Assembly (NCBI RefSeq): GCF_032391395.1
Contig: NZ_CP135916.1
Location: 620,001-684,000 of the forward strand
Source: Sphingomonas sp. Y38-1Y
GTDB lineage: Bacteria > Pseudomonadota > Alphaproteobacteria > Sphingomonadales > Sphingomonadaceae
Length of the DNA stretch: 64,000 nucleotides
Direction: 5' to 3'
Shown here: positions 18,430 through 26,178 of the stretch, piece after piece
How positions within the stretch are numbered: the first letter of the stretch is position 1
How the letters are laid out: each line of letters opens with the position of its first letter
The notes under the pieces: model-generated
The model's input: only the letters and a program-made list of their open reading frames with translations
What the model was told of the DNA's origin: nothing
The model's database searches: none
Translations under genes and position numbers: made by a program

Positions 18430-18521
18430 CCCTGGAAGGAGGGGTCGGGGTGGGTTGGTAGCGAATGATCGGGCCGGCTGCCCCGAGCGAGCCGACCCAC
18501 CCCCAGCCCCTCCTTCCAGGG
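18430..18521. terminator. Long inverted repeat between convergent pyk and phoK
   Basis: The arms at 18430-18456 and 18495-18521 are close reverse complements of about 27 bp, with cores CCTGGAAGGAGGGG and CCCCTCCTTCCAGG. The loop is about 38 bp. The element sits between two convergent stop codons, so a bidirectional terminator or mRNA-stabilising hairpin is likely. There is no clear U-tract. Confidence 0.65.
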
Positions 18522-18532
18522 AGGGGGGCGGC

Positions 18533-20152
18533 TCAGCGCTTTATGGCGCAGGTGTCGGCCGGCCCGCCGTCCAGGTCGAGGCAGCGTCCGTCGACCTCGC
18601 CCGGCGCCAGCTTCAGCCCAACCAGCGCCGCGAAGCTCGGCATGATGTCGACGGTTTCGACCGCAAGCGGCTGTTCGAACCGGCCGATCCCCTTGCGCCA
18701 GAACAGGATCGGCACGCGGCGGTCGTAATCCCAGGGGCTGCCATGCGTCGCGCCGGTCTGGTTCGGGGTGATCGCAGGCTTCAGGAACACGAACAGGTCG
18801 CCCGACCGTTCGGCGTCATAGGCGGCACGCTGGCGCTCGGCGATCGACCAGGTGTCGGGCGTGCCGGTCGGCATCGGCGTCGCGCGCACCTCCTCGGCAG
18901 TCAGCACCGACGCGACCTGGGGCGAGGCGCGCCAGGCGGCGATCGCCGCGTCGCGGACGCGGGTGCGCCACTCGCCGGTCAGCTCGGGCGCGAGCCACAC
19001 GTCGCCGTTGAGCGATCCGTAGAGCAACTGCCCGCCGGTCCAGCCGAGCTCTGCCGCGATCTTCTTGCCGAGCGACGAGGGCGCCAACGCCGGATCGACG
19101 CGCGCGGCGTGCGGTACCGCTCGCTCACGCTCGCGCTCGGGCAGGTCGTTGCCGCCATGATCGGCCGAGAAGCCGACGACATAGTCGACCCCCGTCGCAT
19201 CGAGCGCGTCGAGCAGCGCCCCCACGGTGCGGTCGAGCGCCGCGACCTGGATGCACATCTCCGACCCTGCGGTGCCATAGCGGTGGCCGACATAGTCGGT
19301 CGCCGACAGGCCGACGGTCAGCACGTCGGTGGCGGGACCGCTGCCGAGCTTCATGTCGGCGACGACGTCCGCGGCGAGCTTTCCGATCGCGGCATCGAAG
19401 TCGGGCGACGCCTTCCACAGGCTCTCGTTGCCGCCCGCGCGCTCGAAGCGGCCGGCGCCCATCACCGCTTCGCCGACCTTGACCGGGCGGCTGATCGATT
19501 CGCAGAAGTCCGGAAGCGGCTTGGCTGCCGCAGGCGCAGCGATCGCGGCGCGTGCGGCATCGTTCGCCGCCACGACGGTCTTCGGCGCCGCGGTCTTGAG
19601 CGTCGATACGAAGCCCTGACCGTCGCGCCAGAACCAGATCGCGTCCATCTTGTGGCCGCCCATCATGATCGCCGCGCGATCCTTGCCCGCGATCGAGACG
19701 GTGCGCGTGCGCCGGTCGCGCGCCTTCATCCGCTCGCCCAGCGTCGGCACGCGCAAGTGAAGGTCGCTCGGCACATAATCCTTGAACGTGCCCAGCCGCT
19801 CGTCCTCGGCGCAATAGACCTCGCCCGGCCGCGGCCCTTTGAACGAGAACCAGTTGTTGGCGATGATGCCCGTCCGTGCCGGTCGGTCGCCGGTCATCAG
19901 CGTCGAATGGCCGGGGCACGTCTCGGTCGCGGCATGGCTCTGATAGCCGTTGGGGAACACCGCGCCCTGCGACAGGCGCTTGAGCCCGGCTTGGTAGAAG
20001 GGTCGATACTCCTCGAACACGTCCGTCGAGAACTGGTCGGCGGAGATCATGACGACGAGCTTGGGCGGGGTCGTCGGCATCTCCTGCGCGGCGAGCGGCG
20101 CGGCGAGGAGGGTGACAGCGGCGGCGAGAAGGCGGAAAGGCTTGGCGATCAT
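18533..20152 (-). CDS. phoK: PhoK-type alkaline phosphatase (secreted or periplasmic)
   Basis: The protein has 539 residues and an N-terminal signal peptide (FRLLAAAVTLLAAPLAAQ). It belongs to the nucleotide pyrophosphatase/phosphodiesterase-fold alkaline phosphatases known from Sphingomonas PhoK. Metal ligands are visible in MISADQF, SATDYVGH, FSADHGGND and TGATHGSPWD. The nucleophile is the threonine in ATETCPGHST at about residue 78. ANNWF and GKDR supply the asparagine, lysine and arginine typical of the phosphomonoesterase type. It releases inorganic phosphate from organic esters. I chose ATG 20152 because it starts the signal peptide; upstream residues in frame belong to the HAD gene region. 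No Pho box was recognised. Confidence 0.93.
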   Translation of the reverse strand: MIAKPFRLLAAAVTLLAAPLAAQEMPTTPPKLVVMISADQFSTDVFEEYRPFYQAGLKRLSQGAVFPNGYQSHAATETCPGHSTLMTGDRPARTGIIANNWFSFKGPRPGEVYCAEDERLGTFKDYVPSDLHLRVPTLGERMKARDRRTRTVSIAGKDRAAIMMGGHKMDAIWFWRDGQGFVSTLKTAAPKTVVAANDAARAAIAAPAAAKPLPDFCESISRPVKVGEAVMGAGRFERAGGNESLWKASPDFDAAIGKLAADVVADMKLGSGPATDVLTVGLSATDYVGHRYGTAGSEMCIQVAALDRTVGALLDALDATGVDYVVGFSADHGGNDLPERERERAVPHAARVDPALAPSSLGKKIAAELGWTGGQLLYGSLNGDVWLAPELTGEWRTRVRDAAIAAWRASPQVASVLTAEEVRATPMPTGTPDTWSIAERQRAAYDAERSGDLFVFLKPAITPNQTGATHGSPWDYDRRVPILFWRKGIGRFEQPLAVETVDIMPSFAALVGLKLAPGEVDGRCLDLDGGPADTCAIKR

Positions 20153-20192
20153 GCCCCGCCCTTCGCGCGCAACCATGACGCTTTCGTGGCGA

Positions 20193-20828
20193 TCAGCCCG
20201 CGAGCAGCCAGTGTTCTTCGAGGAAGCGGCGGAACGCGGACGCGTCGGTGAAGCGATGCGCATGGATGCCGACCGCATTCGCCGCGTCGACATTGGCGGG
20301 GTTGTCGTCGACGAACACCGCATCGCCCGGCTCCAGCCCGAAGCGGGCGAGCGCGAGGTCGTAGATCGCGCGATCGGGCTTCACCAGCCGCTCCTCGCCC
20401 GACACGACGATGTCGCGAAAGCGATCGAACAGCCCCGGCCATTCGGCGCGGAAGGGTGGCCAGAATTCGTGGCTGAAATTGGTGATCGCATAGAGCGGCA
20501 CGCCCGCGGCATCGAGCGACTCGACGATGGCGTGCATGCCCTCGACCGGCCCGCCGACGCTCTCGTTGAAGCGCGGGCCCCAGGCGGCGATCAGCTCGGC
20601 ATGGTGCGGATGCTCTGCGATCAGCTCCGCCGAGGTGTCGGCGAAGTTGCGGCCGGCATCATGCTGAAAGTGCCATTCGTGCGTCAGCACGTCGCGCACG
20701 AACGCGTCGAGCGCCCGATCGTCGCCGATCAGGCGCTCGTACAGGAACCGCGGGTCCCAGTGGAACAGGACGTTGCCGATGTCGAAGATGACGGCATGCG
20801 GACGCACGGCCGGACGATCCTCGACCAA
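20193..20828 (-). CDS. HAD-superfamily phosphatase (YihX-like)
   Basis: This cytoplasmic hydrolase has about 211 residues. Motif I is FDIGNVLFHWD, motif II is the threonine in ITNFS, motif III is the lysine in RLVKPD, and motif IV is FVDDNPANV. Motif I has DxG instead of DxD, which is usual for the YihX subgroup that hydrolyses sugar phosphates such as glucose-1-phosphate, so this is not a defect. A helical cap lies between motifs I and II. The start is uncertain: TTG at 20828 is the longest form, and a GTG 21 bases further in is also possible. It lies between phoK and the L36 gene on the same strand. Confidence 0.85.
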   Translation of the reverse strand: MVEDRPAVRPHAVIFDIGNVLFHWDPRFLYERLIGDDRALDAFVRDVLTHEWHFQHDAGRNFADTSAELIAEHPHHAELIAAWGPRFNESVGGPVEGMHAIVESLDAAGVPLYAITNFSHEFWPPFRAEWPGLFDRFRDIVVSGEERLVKPDRAIYDLALARFGLEPGDAVFVDDNPANVDAANAVGIHAHRFTDASAFRRFLEEHWLLAG

Positions 20829-20833
20829 GCGAA

Positions 20834-20959
20834 TCAGCCCTGGCGCGCCTTGAAGCGACGCTGCGTCTTGTTGATGACGTACACGCGGCCACGGCGGCGG
20901 ATCACGCGGTTGTCGCGGTGACGCCCCTTGAGCGACTTAAGGCTGTTGACGATCTTCAT
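20834..20959 (-). CDS. rpmJ: 50S ribosomal protein L36 (cysteine-free type)
   Basis: This is a 41-residue very basic protein with [17 protein letters not shown] at the N-terminus and [16 protein letters not shown] at the C-terminus. It matches the L36 form that lacks the zinc-binding cysteines and carries the short extension seen in alphaproteobacteria. It binds 23S rRNA in the large subunit. The start is ATG at 20959. The stop is just upstream of the HAD gene, so the two may be co-transcribed. Confidence 0.95.
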   Translation of the reverse strand: MKIVNSLKSLKGRHRDNRVIRRRGRVYVINKTQRRFKARQG

Positions 20960-21151
20960 GACCGGCTCGATTCATATCCAGAATTACGCGGGAAAAAGCG
21001 AAGGCGCCGCCTAGCCGCGAGGGGCGCGGGCGTCAAGGTGCAACGGCCATCCGGACCGACCACGCGAAAGCGGGAAGCCAAAGCGTTGTCGGTGCGTTAC
21101 GACACCCACGCCGCAGCGCATCCTCGCGGCGCGTCAGGAAGGAAGCCCGCC

Positions 21152-21757
21152 ATGCGTGTTCGTTCGCTCGTCCTTTTGGCCCTGCCGGCGTTTTTCGCCA
21201 GTGCCTGTACGACGGGCGGTGTTCGAACCGGGCCGGTCGAGGTGATTCGCTATCACCTGGGCACGCCGATCGCGCCGGGCACCTTCCTCGTCGACCGCAA
21301 TGCCGGGCGCGGCACCGCCAGCCTGTCGAGCGATTATGACATGATCGTCGATGCGGTCTCGGCCGAACTGTCGCGCATGGGCTATACGCGGGTGCCCGAG
21401 GGCGCGGGATCGCTCTACACGCTGGAGGTCAGCGTCGATCGCGGCCAGGTCGGCACGACGCGCGTCGGCCCGCGCTTCGGCATCGGCCTGGGCGGCGTCT
21501 CGGGGGGCATGGGCGGCGGCGTCGGCGGCGGGGTCTCGACCGAGCTTGGCGGATCGACCCGCGCGCTGATCGGCAGCGACGTCACCGTCAAGATCCGCCG
21601 CCGCACCGACCAGACGGTCGTGTGGGAAGGCAATGCCCGCACCAGCGGCACCGCGCCTGCCAGCGCCGATGCCGCGGCGAACCAGGCAGGCCGCCTCGCC
21701 AACGCGCTGTTCAGGGACTTTCCGGGCCAGTCGGGTTTCACTACCACGGTGCCATGA
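21152..21757 (+). CDS. DUF4136-type lipoprotein
   Basis: This is a 201-residue envelope protein. The hydrophobic leader VRSLVLLALPAFFASAC ends in a probable lipobox (ASAC), so it is likely lipidated and held in the outer membrane or periplasm. The mature part resembles DUF4136 proteins: a YHLGTPIAPGTF start, an alternating strand-helix pattern, a glycine-rich loop (about residues 115-130) and a final segment on DQTVVWEGNART. The function of the family is unknown. The ATG at 21152 is preceded by AGGAAGGA; longer frames run into the L36 promoter region and lack a leader. Its stop overlaps the next start (ATGA), so it is coupled to the carboxypeptidase. Confidence 0.8.
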   Translation: MRVRSLVLLALPAFFASACTTGGVRTGPVEVIRYHLGTPIAPGTFLVDRNAGRGTASLSSDYDMIVDAVSAELSRMGYTRVPEGAGSLYTLEVSVDRGQVGTTRVGPRFGIGLGGVSGGMGGGVGGGVSTELGGSTRALIGSDVTVKIRRRTDQTVVWEGNARTSGTAPASADAAANQAGRLANALFRDFPGQSGFTTTVP

Positions 21758-22866
21758 CGATCGACGTGAACGCCGCTTTCGACAGCGGCAATATCGAGTT
21801 GGTGGGGATCGAGGGCGACCGCGTCGACCTCGAGATCCGCCGGGATGCCCATTCGGACTTCTACCAGTGGTTCCACTTTCGCGTCGCCGGCGCGAAAGGG
21901 CGGAGGCTGACCTTTCGCCTGCTCAACGCAGGCGGCGCGGCCTACGCCTTCGGATGGCCCGGCTATCGCCCGCGCGTGTCGAGCGATCGTCAGGCGTGGC
22001 CGATGGTCGAGCGTGCTTCCTATCGGGACGGCGTGCTCGAATTCGATCATGCGATCGACAGCGACGTCGTCTGGTTCGCCTATTTCGCACCCTATTCAAT
22101 GGAGCGCCACCACGACCTAGTCGCGCGCATCGCCGCGGCGCCGGGCGTGTCGCACCGGACGCTGGGCCTGTCGCTCGACGGGCAGTCGATCGACTGCCTG
22201 GATATCGGCAACGGGCCGCGGCAGGTGTGGATCTATGCGCGCCAGCATCCCGGCGAATCGATGGCCGAGTGGTTCATGGAAGGCGTGCTGGAGGCGCTGA
22301 CCGATGCCGCAAACCCTATCGCGGCGACGCTGCGGGAGAAGGCGACGCTGCACCTCGTCCCCAACATGAACCCCGACGGGTCGCGGCGTGGGCATCTTCG
22401 CACCAACGCGGCGGGCGTGAACCTCAACCGCGAATGGCATTCGCCGAGCCTGGAGCGCTCGCCGGAGGTGCTTGCGGTTCGCAACGCGATGGATGCGACC
22501 GGCGTCGACTGGGCGATCGACGTGCATGGTGACGAGGCGATCCCGGCCAACTTCTTCGCCGGGTATGAGGGCATCCCGTCCTGGACGGGCGCGCATGGCG
22601 AGCGCTTCTACGATTTTCAGCGTCGGCTGGCGGCGGGGACGCCGCTGTTCCAAACGAAGCTCGGCTATGACAAGGCGTCGGCGGGGCGTGCCAATCTGTC
22701 GATGTCGACCAACCAGCTTGCCGAGCGGTTCGGCGCGGTGTCGATGACGCTGGAGATGCCGTTCAAGGATCATGATCCCTCGCCCGACCCGGTCGAAGGC
22801 TGGTCGCCCGCACGTTCCAAGGCGCTGGCGCACGCATGCCTGGCGACACTCGCCGACGTGATCTGA
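21754..22866 (+). CDS. M14-family zinc carboxypeptidase (cytosolic carboxypeptidase-like)
   Basis: The protein has 370 residues and no signal peptide. Residues about 1-120 form the beta-sandwich found before the catalytic domain in cytosolic carboxypeptidase-like M14 enzymes (DFYQWFHFRV, RPRVSSD). The catalytic part has the zinc motif HPGES (HxxE), the NPDGSRRGH substrate-binding segment, NLNREW, the third zinc ligand in DVHGDEA, and the catalytic glutamate in TLEMPFK. It should remove C-terminal residues from peptides; the natural substrate is unknown. It is translationally coupled to the lipoprotein (ATGA) and to the following GNAT gene (TGATG). Confidence 0.9.
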   Translation: MTIDVNAAFDSGNIELVGIEGDRVDLEIRRDAHSDFYQWFHFRVAGAKGRRLTFRLLNAGGAAYAFGWPGYRPRVSSDRQAWPMVERASYRDGVLEFDHAIDSDVVWFAYFAPYSMERHHDLVARIAAAPGVSHRTLGLSLDGQSIDCLDIGNGPRQVWIYARQHPGESMAEWFMEGVLEALTDAANPIAATLREKATLHLVPNMNPDGSRRGHLRTNAAGVNLNREWHSPSLERSPEVLAVRNAMDATGVDWAIDVHGDEAIPANFFAGYEGIPSWTGAHGERFYDFQRRLAAGTPLFQTKLGYDKASAGRANLSMSTNQLAERFGAVSMTLEMPFKDHDPSPDPVEGWSPARSKALAHACLATLADVI

Positions 22867-23321
22867 TGGACCTGCGCGAGGGGCAGCTCAACCATCCGGC
22901 CGTCGTCGCGCTGCTCCAGACGCATTTCGCGGGGATGCTCGCCGCGTCGCCGCCGGGCACCTGCCACTTCCTCGATCTGTCGGGGCTGAAGGTGCCCGAG
23001 GTCACGTTCCTGACCGCGTGGGATGGCGACGCGCTGCTCGGCTGCGGCGCGCTCAAGCGGCTGGATGCGGGGCATGGCGAGCTCAAGTCGATGCGCACCG
23101 CCGCCGACGCGCTCCGCCGCGGCGTGGCCAGCGCGATTCTGGAGGCGTTGATCGACCGCGCGCGGCGTCAAGGTCTGACGCGGCTCAGCCTGGAAACGGG
23201 TACCGGCACCGCCTTTGCCGCGGCCGAGGCGCTGTAGCGGCGGCGCGGGTTCGTCTCATGCCCGCCGTTCGCGGATTACGAGGCGACGGACTTCAATCAG
23301 TATCTGACGATGGCGCTCTGA
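22866..23321 (+). pseudogene. GNAT-family acetyltransferase interrupted by an in-frame amber codon
   Basis: The frame starts at ATG 22866, overlapping the stop of the carboxypeptidase by one base. It encodes a GNAT fold with LKSMRTAADALRRGVASAIL (acetyl-CoA loop) and LSLETGTGTAFAAAEAL. It then meets TAG at 23235-23237, where the family normally has tyrosine (ALYRRxGF). The same frame continues as RRRGFVSCPPFADYEATDF to a natural stop at 23319-23321. One base change in a tyrosine codon explains it. The truncated form lacks the last strand and helix and is probably inactive, unless the codon is suppressed or is a sequencing error. Confidence 0.85.
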
Positions 23322-23369
23322 TGGACCCATCGCGCCAACCAAGGCGTTGATCGGCCGAGGAGAATGTCC

Positions 23370-23525
23370 ATGGCCGACCGCGATCCGCATGCCGAAAAGC
23401 GTTCCGACGAAGGCGAAGACCGCGAGCCCGAGGGCAGCCGCCCACAGGAAAAGGTCGAGGACCGTCAAGTGGTCGGAACGACGACGCCCGATGCATATCC
23501 TGACAAGGCCAAAGGCGCGCAGTAG
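23370..23525 (+). CDS. Small hydrophilic hypothetical protein
   Basis: This is a 51-residue charged protein (MADRDPHAEKRSDEGEDREP to DAYPDKAKGAQ). It starts at ATG 23370, preceded by a GAGGAG ribosome-binding site at the expected distance. It has no membrane segment, cysteine or known domain and looks intrinsically disordered. The opposite strand holds a hydrophobic frame (23256-23468) that I regard as its shadow. The gene ends three bases before the tRNA-Thr 3' end. Confidence 0.5.
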   Translation: MADRDPHAEKRSDEGEDREPEGSRPQEKVEDRQVVGTTTPDAYPDKAKGAQ

Positions 23526-23527
23526 TT

Positions 23528-23603
23528 TGGTGCCGGTTGCAGGAATCGAACCCGCGACCTTCGGTTTACAAAACCGCTGCTCTACCAGCTGAGCTAAACC
23601 GGC
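23528..23603 (-). tRNA. tRNA-Thr (anticodon TGT)
   Basis: Read on the minus strand, the 76-nt sequence starts GCCGGTTTAGCTCAGCTGG. The D arm, the anticodon stem GCGGTTTTGTAAACC with TGT in the loop, the GGGTTCGATTCC T arm and an encoded CCA end are all present. The seven-base acceptor stem GCCGGTT/AACCGGC is perfectly paired. Confidence 0.97.
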
Positions 23604-23619
23604 GTTCGCGCTCTTTGCG

Positions 23620-24507
23620 TCAGGTGATGCCGAAGGTCCAGCCTTCGGTGCGTGCGATCTCGCCGGTCAAGCCGCGCGGTGACCAGAGTTCGGGGCGGTG
23701 CGCGACCGTGCGGAGCCACGCGGCCGTCAGCAGCGCGTCGCTCTTGTGGTCGTCGATCGGCCCGGTCCGGCCGACCGGCTCGCTGCCGAGCGCCGTCAGG
23801 GCCGCATCCAGCGCGGCATAGTCGCGCATCTTGGCGCGGCCCTTCGCGCGTCCGGCGGCGATGGCGGCGAGCGCCGTGTAGATTTCGAGCACGACCGGGC
23901 CCGATGCGGGCAGCGGGTCGAACGGCCAGAGTGGGATGTGCCCAGACAGCCGGTGGAGCACGCGCATCCCCGTCAGGCTGGACTTGCCCACCTGTGCCGC
24001 GCCGACGAGGTTGAGGTTGCTGTACGGGTTGAGCCCCTGCTCGCGCTGCGCGACTTCTGTCACGCGAAGGCGACCGCGGCCGGTGAAGAACTCGCCCTTT
24101 CGGCCGCCATGACGACGGAGGTGCCGGGCGACTTCGGGATCGTCGACGAAGCTTGCGGCGCCCAGATGCGGGTCGTCGGCCGCGATGCGCTCGATCAGCG
24201 CCCAGAGCGCGCGGGCATCGCCCGGGCTCTCGGACCAGCCGGGGAAGAACGCGCCGGCATCGGCGAAGGGGAGCGAGGCGCCGAGATCCAAGCCTACGAT
24301 CGCATCGTCGGGCAGATCGGTGAGGAGCCAGTCGAGCACCTCGCGGCGCGACCAGAGATGGCCCGGCCGCACCAACGCCGGCGCCGCATCGCCGCTCGCG
24401 CACATCGCCACCGCAATCCCGCGCTGCCGCTCGCCAGCGGCGCCCGACCAGTCGATGCCGACGAAATGGCCGAAGCGATTAGGCCAGATCTTAAGGCCTT
24501 GGGCCAA
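23620..24507 (-). CDS. DUF429-like protein with RNase H-type fold
   Basis: This is a 295-residue cytoplasmic protein. FVGIDWSGA at the N-terminus, GLDLGAS around residue 75 and DDHKSDALLTAAWL near the C-terminus give the acidic residues of an RNase H-like fold, as in DUF429 proteins. No biochemical role is established for the family. The first usable start is TTG at 24507, overlapping the end of the MmcQ-type gene by 17 bases; a GGAG lies about ten bases upstream. It is the last gene of an overlapping minus-strand set starting with rarA. Confidence 0.7.
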   Translation of the reverse strand: MAQGLKIWPNRFGHFVGIDWSGAAGERQRGIAVAMCASGDAAPALVRPGHLWSRREVLDWLLTDLPDDAIVGLDLGASLPFADAGAFFPGWSESPGDARALWALIERIAADDPHLGAASFVDDPEVARHLRRHGGRKGEFFTGRGRLRVTEVAQREQGLNPYSNLNLVGAAQVGKSSLTGMRVLHRLSGHIPLWPFDPLPASGPVVLEIYTALAAIAAGRAKGRAKMRDYAALDAALTALGSEPVGRTGPIDDHKSDALLTAAWLRTVAHRPELWSPRGLTGEIARTEGWTFGIT

Positions 24508-24832
24508 AGGCCGCGCGCTCCGTCTTCTTGGCCACGTCCCACCAGCGCCGCGCGATCAGCGCCTCGATCCGCTCGCCCGCGGCGCTGCCGTACCGGACCA
24601 GCACCGCGGGCCAGCCGCGATAATGGTCGGTCTCCCAGAAGCTGTTGGGATCGGTGTCGATCAGCACCGCCTTTTCGTCCTGCCCGATCATCAGCACGAA
24701 GCTGTCCGGCTCGCGGCCAGGCGCGATCAGCGCCTTGCCGTTGTGCTTCGGAACGGGCGATCCGTAGTAGCTCGCCATCGTCACGCCCGGCAGCGTGCAG
24801 GCATAGGCGATGGCGGCGTTCCAGTCCTGCAT
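24491..24832 (-). CDS. MmcQ/YjbR family protein
   Basis: This is a 113-residue single-domain protein with the family pattern: GVTMASYYGSPVPKHNGKA, SFVLMIGQDEKAVLI, FWETDHYRGWPAVLVRYGS and the C-terminal WWDVAKKT. The fold resembles a double-wing DNA-binding domain, but the function is not known. I chose ATG 24832, which overlaps the TGA of the serine hydrolase by one base (TGATG); the codon before it is TTG. It probably belongs to one transcript with its neighbours. Confidence 0.88.
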   Translation of the reverse strand: MQDWNAAIAYACTLPGVTMASYYGSPVPKHNGKALIAPGREPDSFVLMIGQDEKAVLIDTDPNSFWETDHYRGWPAVLVRYGSAAGERIEALIARRWWDVAKKTERAAFGPRP

Positions 24833-26178
24833 CAACGCGCCTCCAGCACCGCCCTGGTGAAGCCGGCGATGTCGAACGTCGCGCCGGTGCCGTCCTCACC
24901 CCGGCGAACGACGACGAGGCGGGCGGCGGGGACGACCATGACATACTGCCCGCGATTGCCCTGCGCGGCGAAGCTGCCGGCGGGCAGGCCCTGGTCGGGA
25001 CCGAACAGCCACAGCGTCGCGCCATAGCCGGGGCCGCTCGCGGGCTGCGGTCCGGCCGGCGTCGTCATCCGCTTCACCCAGCCCGCGGGCAGCATCCGCT
25101 TGCCCTGCCACACGCCGTCGTCGAGCCAGAACTGGCCGAGCCGGGCAAGGTCGCGCGCGGTCGACCAGATCTGGCTCGACAGGATGAAGTTGCCGCGCCA
25201 GTCCTGCTCGGCGACGGTGTGGCTCATGCCCAGCGGACCGAACAGACGCTGTGGCAGTGCCTGGTAGGCGCGCTCGCCAAGCCCTTCGCGGAGCGACCGG
25301 ACGGCGAGCAGCGTGTCGTTGTTGGCGTAGCGGAAGCGCGTGCCCGGTTCGGCTTCCAGCGGCCAGCCGGTCGCCTGCTCGTCGACCGCGGTACCGCCGA
25401 AGTAGAGCGCGTCCGTCCGATTGCCGGCATGGTCGCTGTGCAGCCCGCTCGCCATCCGCATGAGGTTGTCGAGCGTGATCGCATGGCGCGGGTCGCCCGG
25501 CGTCGCCCAGGCGGCGATGCGCGCCGGCCTGTCTGGATCGACCGCCGACATGCCGATCAGCGTACCCGCGATGCTCTTCGCCACCGACCAGGTGCGGTTG
25601 GAGACGAACGGTCCCCAGCCAGCGCCATAGCGCTCGCCGACGACCTGTCCATCGCGGAGGATGATGACGCCCGCGGTCTTCGCCTTGGCGCCGAACCCGC
25701 CCGCGAAGGCGCGCTCGATCGTGGCGGCAAGCGCGGGGGAGGGGCGCGGAGCGATGCCGGCATCGCCCATCGGCCAGGCGCGCGCGTCGGCGCCGGCGAC
25801 GGGCGTCGGCGCCTTGCCCGTGGCGGCGGGCGGCACCCAGCCGATCGGCTCGCTGCGACAGCCGCGCCCGGCGGCAAAGGTCGATACGCGCGGCGGCAGC
25901 TTGTTATCGAACGCCACGCTCACTCGCCCACGCGCGCGGTCGACTGTTGCGGGCAGGCCGGCGATCAGCGGCTGATAGTCGGGATAGATGCCGGCAAGCT
26001 CGTCGGCGGTCACTTGCGCCTCGGTCCGGCCGGCGTTGAAGATGCCGCTGCACAGCATCGCCGCCTTGTACCCCGCGGCGATCGCGCGAGCATAGGGGGC
26101 GGTGGGCGCGGGCGCGACCGCCTGCGCCGCCGCGCCGCTACTCGCCGTCAGCGCCGCGAAGCTCAGCGCGGCGCGCAT
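24832..26178 (-). CDS. Serine hydrolase, beta-lactamase family (class C-like)
   Basis: The protein has 448 residues and an N-terminal signal peptide (MRAALSFAALTASSGAAAQ), so it is periplasmic or secreted. An unrecognised region of about 130 residues precedes the penicillin-recognising domain. The SxxK nucleophile motif is SVAK in NRTWSVAKSIAGT, and the YxN motif is YANN in FRYANND. The closing segment with QGNRGQYVMVVP replaces the usual KTG/HTG. The family includes esterases, D-aminopeptidases and penicillin-binding hydrolases; there is no reason to call this an antibiotic resistance enzyme. The start at 26178 lies inside the 3' end of rarA (41 bp overlap). Confidence 0.85.
   Translation of the reverse strand: MRAALSFAALTASSGAAAQAVAPAPTAPYARAIAAGYKAAMLCSGIFNAGRTEAQVTADELAGIYPDYQPLIAGLPATVDRARGRVSVAFDNKLPPRVSTFAAGRGCRSEPIGWVPPAATGKAPTPVAGADARAWPMGDAGIAPRPSPALAATIERAFAGGFGAKAKTAGVIILRDGQVVGERYGAGWGPFVSNRTWSVAKSIAGTLIGMSAVDPDRPARIAAWATPGDPRHAITLDNLMRMASGLHSDHAGNRTDALYFGGTAVDEQATGWPLEAEPGTRFRYANNDTLLAVRSLREGLGERAYQALPQRLFGPLGMSHTVAEQDWRGNFILSSQIWSTARDLARLGQFWLDDGVWQGKRMLPAGWVKRMTTPAGPQPASGPGYGATLWLFGPDQGLPAGSFAAQGNRGQYVMVVPAARLVVVRRGEDGTGATFDIAGFTRAVLEAR

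Noticed and set aside
18455..20251. A 598-residue plus-strand frame opposite phoK
   Set aside because: Shadow of the well-supported phoK gene; its composition is arginine-rich and it has no motifs.
20193..20828. HAD protein as inactive because motif I is DxG
   Set aside because: DxG in FDIGNVL is normal for the YihX-type subgroup and the other three motifs are intact.
23256..23468. A minus-strand 70-residue hydrophobic frame
   Set aside because: It is opposite a hydrophilic small gene with a good ribosome-binding site and the end of the GNAT gene; the hydrophobic pattern is the mirror of charged codons. It remains a weak alternative.
24832..26178. Antibiotic resistance enzyme
   Set aside because: SxxK and YxN only define the penicillin-recognising fold; the sequence is of the esterase/peptidase type and the third motif is atypical.
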